Source: Ophioderma brevispina (taxonomy: Eukaryota; Echinodermata; Ophiuroidea; Amphilepidida; Ophiodermatidae). Taken from it: 64,000 nt of DNA. The stretch covers positions 1-64,000 of the forward strand of contig JAMKCH010012676.1 in the NCBI GenBank assembly GCA_023653785.1, written 5' to 3'. Both the position numbers and the translations under genes were made by a program. How positions within the stretch are numbered: the stretch's first letter is position 1; each line of letters starts with the position of its first letter. Positions 47,106 through 57,531 of this stretch are shown piece by piece. The notes under the pieces are model-generated. The model was not told the DNA's origin. It saw only the letters and a program-made list of their open reading frames with translations, and did no database searches.

Positions 47106-48180
47106 CAGGGCGAGTCAAAAAGATTTACAATCGATTTCAGAAAAATATTAAAAATATTTAACAAGTTTAGAAATTGTTTTTTATACACGAAAACAAGCGG
47201 CTCATTATATCTACTATCATTGGTAAAGAAATCTAAAGTTTACCTTTTCACATATTGGAGATATGGTAAATTAACGGAAAGCCGCCAAAAACCATATTGA
47301 CCACGGTTGTACAAGTCTTCACGTCCACAGCAGCAAAGGCCATTGGGTTACTGTAATTCAAATGCTTAATAACTCTTGTATATTGTTCTACAGTAACCAT
47401 TTAATAATCCGTAACAACTGTTATTGATAATATTTCTTAACAATAGTTAATGACAGCAGCGTAACAGGGGAAGGAGGAGGAAGGGGAGGCACTGTCCCCT
47501 CCCACATGGCCTTACCAGAAAAAAAAAAACAGGAAAGTGGGAAAAGGACAAGCAGAAATAAAAAGGAGTAGTAGAGAAAAGAGAGGGAAGGGATAGGAAA
47601 AGATTGAGATGCAAAGGGAAAAGCAGATGGACGTTCAATGTCTGTAATGTCCATTAATATTGATTCCCCAAAGTAACCCCCTCCCCCATCAGGTTTAAGA
47701 GTCGGCGGAAAAAAGTGGGTCAACCGGCTGTAAGTTGCACAGGATTGCCTAAATATTTGCATTCAGTTTCCGTGAAAGATATGTGAACAATTTCGAACAT
47801 GCTTCAGTAATGCTTCAAAATTTGGGTGTAAGATTCCATGATTCGTTATTGATTTCAGAATAATGAAATAGTTTGACATTTTCTTGATGAAGGTTTACAC
47901 AAAGGTATCAAAGCAAGCAAAGAATGTCATTATGTTCTTGTGTAGACTCATCCAAAGTCCCTTTGGCCAAATTCCAAAACAGTGATTCCGTGGACAGAGT
48001 GAAAATGGGTACCTATCTTTAAGTTAGCATAACTTCGCAATGCAAAGTTCAAAAATCAAAATTCAAAATTTCTCTAGTAGGTGAAATAAACTAGTTTTAT
48101 AAGTGATAGTCGGTATCAGATTTTTCACTGCTGTAGAAAAATTCAAACAGAACGAGTGTAAATCTGTTTGACTCACCCTG
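47106..48180. mobile_element. mariner-like MITE (1,075 bp)
   Basis: Flanked by TA on both sides (47,104-47,105 and 48,181-48,182). The ends 'cagggcgagtcaaaaag' and 'ctgtttgactcaccctg' belong to 24-bp inverted repeats differing at two positions. TA duplication and CAGGGTGxxTCAAAA-type ends are typical of Tc1/mariner elements. No transposase frame or DDE/DDD motif is visible, so it is non-autonomous. It contains a purine-rich segment (47,455-47,720). Confidence 0.78.
47455..47720. repeat. Purine-rich segment nested in the mariner-like MITE
   Basis: Begins 'cagcagcgtaacaggggaag', resembling the ends of the elements at 11,420 and 18,707, and continues as a G- and A-rich stretch. No matching right end was found, so it may be a truncated insertion. 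Minus-strand frames here are proline- and phenylalanine-rich artefacts. Confidence 0.4.
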
Positions 48181-48990
48181 TATTTCAATGTCTTGCACAT
48201 TACATAGCCTGTCCCGATGAAAAAAAGTTACACTCAAATTGAGTGTAGATAAACTTCATATCTATTCTAGTTCGTTGTTTCGAGAGCTATTTGAGCTCTC
48301 GAATGACATTTTTGGATTCTTCAAGCTACAGCAAATACAATGCAATACCTGAAATACCTCTCAAGTTGAGCCGCTTTTAGATTGGAAGTTTCTGAAATAA
48401 GTCACGCACTAATAATTTAAGTAAAAAAACACAATACGAATTTGCTTTCAAAAGCCATTTCTCTCAGTTTGGTGGCAAGTACAAACAGCTTGATCTGAAT
48501 TCTCTTCCGGATGTTGCTCCTTCCCATGGTGTACCCCCCTCTTTCTTTTGATCCTTTTAGAATTGATGAGGTAGTTGATGTTTTCAGGAATCTTTATATC
48601 TGATGATAATCTTCCTGTGTTCCTGAAATCCTGTTGAACTTGCGCCTACATTATGCAAGCTTTTTAATACTTTTATTCGGCTGTGTTTAAGGGGTCTGGC
48701 AAGCCTAAAGATGATATTGCAGTCACAAGCCAGTGTCATTAACCAATATTCTATGTAGGGTAATGGAAAAGCTTATTGGTGTTCGTATCATGTCTTATGT
48801 AGAGGAAAACAATATACTATCTGACAATCAGTTTGGTTTTCGCAGTAGTAGAAATTGTGAACAAATGCTCACAAGATTTTTTCATCTTCTTTCTGAATCA
48901 CTTGACAGTCGTAAATGTTCTCTTGTTGATACAATTTTCTTGGACTTTAGTTCAGCTTTTGATCAGGTTGATCACAATTTATTATAAATA

Positions 48991-49652
48991 TAAGGCCCTC
49001 CCATTCTATAATATAAAAATATAATTACCGCCGCTTGAAACTCTGAAATAAGGACTGAGTGCTCGTTCACTGGTATCCACATTAACACAGTCCTCTGTGG
49101 CCCAGTGGTATTTCTCACGCCTAGAAAGCGAGAGGCTCCGGGTTCGAGACCGTGTATTTTTCGTCTTTATTTAGTTCTGTGCTCGCCAGTTTCTCCGAGC
49201 TTCTATATAATATTTAACAATTTACGTTCTCGGGTTGTATCATTTACTTGATCCTCGCGTGCATTGAATTGAGTTTCGCTTCGTCATAGATTCTGCTAGA
49301 ATCATGCATATAAGGCCCTCCCATTATATAATATAAAAATATAATTACGGCCGCTTGAAACTCTGAATAAAGACTGAAATACATTAGTGCTCGTTCACTG
49401 GTATCCACATTAACACAGTCCTCTGTGGCCCAGTGGTATTTCTCACGCCTAGAAAGCGAGAGGCTCGGGGTTCGAGACCGTGTATTTTTCGTCTTTATTT
49501 AGTTCTGTGCTAGCCAGTTTCTCCGAGCTTCTATATAATATTTTCCAATTTACTTTCTCGGGTTGATCCTCGCGTGCATTGAATTGAGTTTCGCTTCGTC
49601 ATAGATTCTGCTAGAATCATGCATATAAGGCCCTCCCATTCTATAATATAAA
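48991..49652 (+). repeat. Two tandem copies of a 318-bp repeat with tRNA-like heads
   Basis: Units start with 'taaggccctcccatt' at 48,991, 49,311 and (start only) 49,626. Each full unit has a tRNA-like stretch (49,091-49,155 and 49,419-49,481) with box A 'tggcccagtggta' and a perfect box B 'ggttcgagacc'. The acceptor stem does not close and the anticodon arm is irregular, so these are SINE heads or pseudo-tRNAs. The array interrupts the LINE at 48,430-51,188. Confidence 0.75.
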
Positions 49653-49654
49653 TA

Positions 49655-49885
49655 AATAAATGTAGACATTTATATAACGCCTAACACAATGTATCAAAGC
49701 GCTTTACATTTATTCCGCTGCCACTAGAATATGTCAGCTGCCTGGGTGGAGAGAGGCAAGCGAGGTAAAGTGGCTTGCCCAAGTGCACAACACATATTTG
49801 GCCTCAGCGGGACTCGAACCCAGGACCTTTGGTTCATATCATGAGTCGGTCGTTGTATCCACTGGACCACATGTGCCCTCACATA
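49655..49885 (-). mobile_element. tRNA-derived SINE, reverse orientation
   Basis: The minus strand reads 'gggttcgagtccc' (49,809-49,821 on +) as box B. It then has 'aagccactttacctcgc' and 'aaagcgctttgatacattg', ending in ATTT repeats next to the tandem units. Same family as 40,803-41,115. It adjoins the tandem tRNA-like units and shares their insertion site within the LINE. Confidence 0.7.
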
Positions 49886-51189
49886 TTACTTGATAATTTC
49901 ATTCTCCAGTGGATTCAGAACTTTCTTCTTGGGCGGCAGCAAAGGATTGTCTTCAAGATTGTATCGTCTGAGTGGTCTTCTGTTACATTAGGGTACCACA
50001 AGCCTCTGTACTTGGTCCTATTCTGTTCTTGCTTTTTTCAGCGATATCAATACTGTTGTTTCATCTCCTAGTTTTCAGTTTGCGGATGATCACACTTTAG
50101 GTCGCCCAATTTACAATGAATCTGATCACCAGATTATCCAGGAGGATATTAATAATATCTTCAACTGCACAGTTTTGCATAAGCTGCCCTTAAATTTATC
50201 CAAGTGTTCCACAATGTACGTAACTAAATCCAAGTCTCTGCAGTATTCCCATTCTTATTCTATTGATGATACTACACTCACTGATGTTGAAAGCTTCAAG
50301 TTACTTGGTGCTACTTAACTTTCACTAAGGATCTCTCTTTTGATACTCACATTGGTAATGTATGTGATAAGATTTCTAAGCTCTCTGGTTTCATAGTGCA
50401 TTAGAAATATATCGTCTTCGGCCCTGCTTAATCTGTATAATTCTCTTGTCATGTTGCATGTTCTGTATTGTGCTAGCGTTTGGGCACCCTTCCAGCGGAA
50501 TGAGATCGACTTGAGAAAATTCAGCGGGGGATAAGTCGCATCCATTTCTATCGGAAATCACACAATTCTGATACTAGACCTCCTTATGCAGAGCGGCTTC
50601 GTGAGTTTGGCTTAGTGAGACTTGAGTATGGTTTTTAGGATTCCGAGGTTGGTTTTTGGTTACAAAATTCTTAGTAATATAGGACCCAGTTCGATCATCT
50701 CTTTCATTCATCGTAGTTCTTTGGATAATTCAAAGCTTTAACACAGAATTGCTGGAAGTAACCCTTTCTATAATTCTATGTTTGTTTCATTTCCTCGTCA
50801 GTGGAATGAGATTCTGTCAACTTTGCATCTGGCTCAAAATGTGGGAATTTTCACACTTCACAAATTGAGGTTTTGCTTGCATGCAGCCACAAAATGGAGT
50901 GTTTTTGTATGTGATCAACGCTACTAATTTAGTGTGTATTATTTAATGTATTGTTATTTTATTTAAATTCTAGCATTTTGTTAATGTAGTGCTATTTTAT
51001 ATGCATATGTATTTTTGGAATTATGACCTGCCATCAGTGTTGTTTTAATAGGAAAGGTGTACACTTTAGTGCTTGGTTATTTTTCAGCCCATTCATTTTT
51101 CCAGAATTGCTTATATTTGTATTTTATATTCTACATGTGCAGCACATCTTGTTTTGCAAGAAATTCAAATAAATATTATTATTATTATC

Positions 51190-53777
51190 TTGTATTTTCT
51201 TATTTGCTGAATAAAATTGGGAAAGAGTTCTATGTACCCCTGTCCCCTTTCATATTCTACAGGAAACTTTTTTTATTTAAGGCCTAATACAACATAACCC
51301 CTTCAAATTGGGGTGCATATGGAACTCTTGCCTTTTGTTTGCTCGTATCCACAAGTCATTGGTAATGGCTTTGTGGTGGTGTCAGGATTTGTTCAGCTAG
51401 TGTGCTTATCCGGGGCCGCGTGTATCCATGATACGGACGCTCCTAACATGGCCCGCTATTTGAGGCTGGTCTTGCCTTATGACCAGATTAAAAAATACTG
51501 CAAGTAAACTTGCGACATCCCCCTGGCCCTGGCAAGATGGCAGTCTGGAACATGACCTCAGAAGACCTTTGACCTTGGTCCATGACTTTTGACACCATCC
51601 ACATATGAAAAAACCCTAATGCGCCTTAACCCCAAGTCTGATTTAAATCGGACTTAAAACTTTTCGAAGGAGACACACAAACCGAAAACCTAACCAAAAC
51701 CTAAACTGGAACACACACACACACATATCACACACACACGTACATACAGACATGCGCGCCCTCGCAATATCCCCTCTGCTTTTCAAGACAGGGGATAAAA
51801 ATACATCGGATAATCCACCAAAATATGCAGTTAATTAATATGCAGAATGGTAATTGCAATTAACATGATTAAAGCAGATTAATGTCACCCCTCGGAAGTT
51901 ATTCAGTTCCGTGCTAATTGATAGTTGTTCAGTACGATGCTATTTAGTTATTTCACATCTTTTGTGTTTATTTTTAACAAGCAACATATCTTTCACCCCT
52001 TATTATTAATGGCACAGTCTCATAAATATTCATCCAATTTATAGATTCGGAGTGTATACACGCCTCCTTGTACGTCCCAATTACAGGATCTACAATTCAA
52101 TAAGACAACGAGCATCAGCAAAAAGTTTGCCTTGATCTTGCCGCAGTTGACACTAGTGGGTCGGTAGTAGGCCAATGATAGCCTCCTTACGACAATCAGA
52201 ACCGTTTGCTTACACACTCAAACAAGTGGCGCTGCCTTTGATCTGATCCTTGGCCAATTTGCACGTGACGGGTTCCTTCAGGTTTTTACCCTTTTTCTAC
52301 AAATCCCCTGAAACTCGTACTGACATGATTTACTAGCAGACGATATTTTGGCCGAGCTGGAGCTATATTGAACACAGCACAATCTTTTGCCGTGAAAATT
52401 AGAAAACTCGCCTGTTATCTGTTCAGTGTTTTCAAGCATCGAGTTCAGTGTTTTGACATACAGAGATTTTGATGTCGAATAATTTACTTCGGAATCATTC
52501 ACCGTCAAAATGAAGTAAACACACGCCAACTCTTATCTTATGGAAATACAAAACCATCAGCTGCAACTACTGCATTTGTTTACTGCGTGTATGCAATATA
52601 GGATTTTTAACGCTACAAATGTGGGAGCTAAGAGCTAGCCAACGTAATATTTAACTTGGATCTTTAAAATATTACCTCTTTCGCCAGTTTCACGAGGAGA
52701 GATTTTCTTGCAACTATTCCACTAACTTCTCTCCAACTTCACCCGGGCTTTTACAGACCAAAGGTAAGCTTTTGTAGTAAGTAGACCAGATAGACACATT
52801 TATGTGTTTACAACCATTAGTTGTATAGAATGGTTGGCAAACTCGAAATTACTATTCTGGTAATGAATGGCTAAAGTTTGGTTAATTTAACGTGATGTTT
52901 GTGTTTTGTACCATTCTTTTTTCGTTTTAATTTTTTTCACCAGGGACTTACCAGGTTCATACCGCGGTCATACTATAAAGGCTAAGATGTCTGAAACCTT
53001 AACTATCCTGCAAAAAAACAAAATGCCCATTTCAGTGGTCATCCAAACATGTTTAATTAGTCGGTACAACTTGCAAGTTGATCGTCAATCCAGTTTGTTT
53101 ATTGGCAGCGGTTTTACAGTTCAGTACTTTACCGTCTCTGCGAGCTGGGTGATGAACGAAGAAATTTAGGACGAATTGACCAGAAATCAGCGCACTTGAA
53201 TGACCTCAATTAAATTTGGACAAGCCTCGTGAACCTTGTGTACCGAACATATTTTAATACCTTGGAAGGTTATTAGACACATTATGTGCAAAGAATAATA
53301 CAGAATACACTCTTCAAATATTACTAATATTTATAATGCACTTTGTTGGAAACAGACCGGAAACGTGGTTCTTTCAACCGGGTCTCTTTAGCTGAGCGCG
53401 CTGTTTGTCGAGTATAAACTTTAGTTTGTGAATGTCGTTGTATTTCTTCTGCAATCTAAGAATCTTCTTCTGAACTTCCGAGTTTAGTGTTTATTTATTT
53501 TACTTAGTAAACGTATGATAACCATAATACCGCATATGTCTTACGGTACGATACTGTTAAAACAGCGCGGCTACTGACCTCTGATGAAATATACGTTTGT
53601 TAATTTATGTGAGCGAGTGTGCGGTGTGTGCGAGCGCGTGTACAATATGTGTGTTTGCGTGTGTGTGTGCCTAAAAGAATCTACAAACGGGGAACAAGTG
53701 GAAAACATCAAGGAATGTAAATATGTGTCGTGTGTACCCTGTTCACGCTAAGTTTGAAGGTCTCCTATGTTTTAACA
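51190..53777. other. Mostly non-coding; possible short transcript exons
   Basis: Contains a (CA)n stretch at about 51,711-51,746 followed by 'cgcgccctcgcaatatcccc', which looks like a repeat tail. A possible small spliced unit (52,640-53,169) is listed separately. Nothing else supported. Confidence 0.4.
52944..53169 (+). CDS. Possible small exon with 60-codon frame
   Basis: A pyrimidine-rich acceptor ('tttaatttttttcaccag') ends at 52,943. From there an ATG at 52,988 opens a 60-codon frame (MSETLTILQKNK...WVMNEEI) to TAG at 53,167-53,169. About 180 bases upstream is a donor-like 'ccaaaggtaagc' (52,759-52,770) that could end a 5' untranslated exon. No conserved domain is recognised. It could equally be chance; I include it as a weak candidate. 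Confidence 0.15.
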
Positions 53778-53781
53778 TTAA

Positions 53782-53974
53782 AGGGATAAGCAGCGATAAT
53801 GCAAGAGAATTTTAAAAAATGCGGAAATGCATTTTTTAGCTTATAAATCAACAATAACTATGTACAATTCCATATCACTACTTTAATGTAGGGAATGCCA
53901 GTAACGAAAATACCAAAATACGAATTTTGATGATTTTTTCGAGGTTTCGGATGAGCAAATCGCTGCTTATCCCT
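53782..53974. mobile_element. TTAA-type MITE (193 bp)
   Basis: TTAA on both sides (53,778-53,781 and 53,975-53,978). The ends 'agggataagcagcgat' and 'atcgctgcttatccct' are perfect 16-bp inverted repeats, which suggests a young insertion. Non-coding. Kolobok- or piggyBac-type mobilisation is inferred from TTAA. Confidence 0.88.
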
Positions 53975-53978
53975 TTAA

Positions 53979-55582
53979 TATAATACTTCTTTTCGTGTAT
54001 ATCCTTGTCATTTACAAGGCATATTTATGTAATATATCAATGGTGCCTTTATAAAATAAAATCATACAGCTAGTTCGCCAGTCAGCAGTTGTTCGTGGCG
54101 CCGAGCCTGATATCGGTTAACCAGCACCAGTAACGTCTGTTTATAAAAACTGCCAGAATTATGATATCGGAATACAAACGGTTTGCTTTTATTATCGGCA
54201 TGATCGGTAGAATTTCAAAGGCACAGTCAGCAGATACTTCACGCGTGGCCGGGCGGGGGAATACCCTTCATTTGAACCATGTAACCCGCTATTACATTAG
54301 ACAGTGATATGTGACCTACGGGGATATCGGTTTTACTGAATAGCGTTTAATATCAACTGTGCTAACGTCAGGTGTTCAGGTTCAAGTTATTATTAACGAG
54401 TCCCCTGAACACAAACACCTTAAGAAACGGTCATCGACAATTGCTTTTGGTAGTCAACCTAGACGTAGACGCGTGGCCATGTTATTAGGGACTAGGTTTC
54501 AACTTCAATTCAAGAGCTTTTTTGTAACAATATTTCTGGAACTATCCAGCATGTTCAGGGACTTACATTAAAAACTCAAATAAACTCCTCTGCAGCTTTA
54601 TGATTTATAGTGATAGAGACGAGAAGCTACAACAAATTTTAACCACAACATCTTGTCAAATGTAAGAAGTTCAGTGACCCCTAGGAAACAAGACATGACC
54701 ATTTAAAATCAAGGTGCACAACTGCCTTGATGCACTCAATGAAAATGTGTTAAAAGGATCCGGCTTTCCACTGAAAACAAAAATGGCAAATTATTTTAAA
54801 CGTATGCCAACTGTAAAAGTTCATTGACCCAAGCACGTGATATGACATTTGACCTTCAAGTATATACCTTATATGCACCCATAAGGTATTTCTCATTTGC
54901 TTTGCTGTTCACAGCTGTAAGGCAAACAGCATAAAAGTTTGATTGCATGCCTTGTAATAATGACCCGTGTAAAAAAAGACGGGCAATCCTGGGTTTTAAG
55001 TGGTTATAGTATTTCCCAGTATTTCCAGTGGGAGAAAATTACAGCAGTTTGTTTCTCCGATTTTATTTGGATGAATTAGGGCTAATGATCAGAGGGACTT
55101 TAACCCTAAACCTACAGCACAACACTTGAAAATTTAGCCACCTAAAATAATTTGTGCATCCACGTAAAACCCATGTTTTACTTTAGCCACCTAAAACCCA
55201 GAATTGCCCAAAGATGATCAATTTCATGACTAAGTTTGTTTGTGAGCAGGTAAAGAGATATTTTCGAAGTAACCGTGACTTAAAAAGCCTACTAACACAC
55301 GCATTTGATAGAACGCACAGTTTACCATCAGAGGGTGTTTTATGTCAGTACTTAGGGATAAAGAGTGTTCCAAACGTTTATGAACTGGAGGACATTTCAT
55401 GATCATGCCAAACAAGTACTAACGCTCTGTGGGCTAAAAAAGGCGTAAAAGTCAGGGTTTTTATGTGTTAAGAATATGATTTTTGTAGGATCACATGACC
55501 CATTTGAGGTGAATTTCCCAAAACTGGTGCATTGTAGGATTGACTCAATACACCCTCCAGGTTACCATTGAGCTGTGTGACA
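53979..55582. other. Non-coding, no recognised feature
   Basis: Unique AT-rich DNA. A frame at 54,359-54,571 and antisense frames near 55,214-55,415 have no support. The phrase 'cccagaattgccc' with nearby 'gggcaatcctggg' suggests a small decayed inverted repeat at about 54,985-55,210. Confidence 0.4.
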
Positions 55583-55586
55583 TTAA

Positions 55587-55935
55587 AGGTGCAACGAGAG
55601 ATTTCAAGTCGTCCACATTTTCTGTGATATGTAGGGATTTCATATACATTAGACATGCAATAGATTCTCTACCATTTATTTGGCTACAGAAATAACTTAC
55701 AATGGAAACAAAAGGTGATTTGTATATGCTTTATTTCAATAGAAAACATAGGCTGAATTTTGTATTTGCTCCTATACGAAATTAGAAATTTCACAATTTT
55801 GGTACCAAAGAATCAGTTCTCAGCTTAATACTTTCAGGTGGGGATATTTTTGATAGAAAGCTTTACACCAGTGCAAAAATCAGAATTTTCATATTTTTTC
55901 GGGGCACCTGTTATTTGAAATCTCTCGTTGCACCT
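55587..55935. mobile_element. TTAA-type MITE (349 bp)
   Basis: TTAA on both sides (55,583-55,586 and 55,936-55,939). The ends 'aggtgcaacgagagattt' and 'aaatctctcgttgcacct' are perfect inverted repeats of at least 18 bp. The minus-strand frame overlapping it is incidental. Different internal sequence from the other TTAA elements in the window. Confidence 0.88.
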
Positions 55936-55939
55936 TTAA

Positions 55940-56759
55940 GCCAAGCCACCCTGGTCATAGTTTTGTCATGTTGACTACACAATGCACCTATTCACATAAA
56001 ATATGTTATTCTGACTAATATGATATCCATTTCTCCTGTCAACACCCGGTGTCAACAATAATACCCAACAAATAAGCCCTAACACTCCTACACTGAACAC
56101 CGTTGTATTTCTTATGTCAATATTTCTTTAGCATATTTGGAGGAAATAAATGAGCGAAATTATAAAGAGCTACTGTGCAGTCACACCTGCGAGAATGGAT
56201 CGAAATAGAAAGCTATAAAATTTGGATCACAAAATATGTCTTCCGATGAAATGAATGCAAATTGATTGGTGATAAACGTATTGATGTTTAAGGGTGAAAA
56301 TAAGCATTGACCATCAGAGCTTGAAATTCCCTTTTTAAACCATCCAAATGGATAAAATTCCATTCAATCTGAAAAAAGCGTTAAATTTGTTTAAATAGAA
56401 GATTTAACTTTTTTTGGTTAGAATATTATAACCTAGTCCTTCGGCCTTTCTTTGACACATACACCGTTTGACACGCCGCTAACACTTCAGAAAACAACTG
56501 TAACGACTTTATGTTGTCTTTTCTTTACGCGTTTCCATAATATGGATATATTGAGCACGTCAAGTGTTTGGAAAATTGGTCACCGTTTAAGTTTTTTATA
56601 GCTCCTATCGAGCATGAAGGCACAATTTTTCATTCTATTGTGGCGGTGCCTTTTGCTTTATTTGTCGGTGCTCAATGGGCTCTCAATGCTTAAAACGTAC
56701 AGACCACAGAGCAATTTTATACTGAATCGTGTTTATTTAAGTTTAGACCATTTGACCAT
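55940..56759. other. Non-coding, no recognised feature
   Basis: AT-rich sequence without support for a gene or repeat. Confidence 0.4.
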
Positions 56760-57412
56760 GCTTTACTACCACATTTCATTCGACAACCAGATTTTTGCAC
56801 GAATCTGCAGCAAATGAGTCTTGTTCTGGAAATGTTTTCACCTTCCCTAAAAAAAAAAGATGTCAATGTTATCGTTTACAAAACACGTGGAATTTTAAGT
56901 TCTACAATGACCTACTTTCTGTTGTACGTGGTACAACCTGAGAAAAAAAAAAATGCAATCCGTTGTACCGGAGACCCGGTGTAGAACAGTCCGGCGTACT
57001 TATAGTCCGGCTACAACGGTAAGGAATAGATCTCAATTCAGTTGACTCTTCACGCAACATTAGTTTCACGCTTTATTCCGTTATCGTCTATGGAGCCCGG
57101 ACTATGGCTCCCGCCGGACTATAGTTGCTTTCACACCGGGACCAGAGAGATTACTTCTTTTCTCTGGAGGCAATATAAGTATTGGCCGTCCCTCTGATCA
57201 TTCTTTTGCTGTTTTAATTACTACCACCATCTCATTCTACAACCAGCACGATTCTGCAGCAATTATTTCTTTTTCTTGATAAGATTTAATGTTATCGTTC
57301 ACAGATCATACCGTATTTAAGTTCAATAATGACCTACTTCTGGAGTGTTCTCTCCAGGTATTACGCGGTATAAACCAAGGAGAGATTATTTTGGAATTCG
57401 TTGTACCGGATT
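56760..57412. repeat. Direct repeat flanking a palindromic insert
   Basis: About 200 bp at 56,760-56,972 ('attcgacaaccag', 'gttatcgtttaca', 'atgacctactttctg', 'ttgtaccgga') recur in diverged form at about 57,225-57,412. Between them, 56,973-57,143 has inverted ends 'acccggtgtagaacagtccg' and 'tatagttgctttcacaccgg' with several 'tagtccggc' words, so it looks like a small foldback MITE. Confidence 0.55.
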
Positions 57413-57531
57413 AACATTGATGGATGCCTCTTTTTCAAACGTGATACAGATTGATAAACTGCAATCGGCTTTAATACTATACAGTCTCAAAATCTTCATA
57501 TTAATGCGAATATAAATTAATGAAACAATAA

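Larger units (their letters stand above)
48430..51188 (+). pseudogene. CR1-like LINE, interrupted by tandem tRNA-like repeats
   Basis: RT sequence starts with FAFKSHFSQFGGKYKQLDLN (about 48,440) and continues in several frames. The best frame (48,733-48,987) reads ILCRVMEKLIGVRIMSYVEE, NQFGFRSSRNCEQ and FLDFSSAFDQVDHNLL, which are RT blocks including the first catalytic aspartate region. It is interrupted at about 48,987-49,888 and resumes with LQWIQNFLLGRQQRIVFK, then a degenerate VPQGSVLGPILF region, FADDHTLG near 50,075 (second catalytic motif) and further C-terminal blocks. The 3' end is an 'aaataaatattattattatt' tail at about 51,165-51,188. Several frameshifts; inactive. Confidence 0.8.

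Noticed and set aside
49091..49155. Functional tRNA gene
   Set aside because: Boxes A and B are good, but the acceptor stem does not pair and the unit is duplicated with long non-tRNA flanks. A SINE head or pseudo-tRNA fits better.
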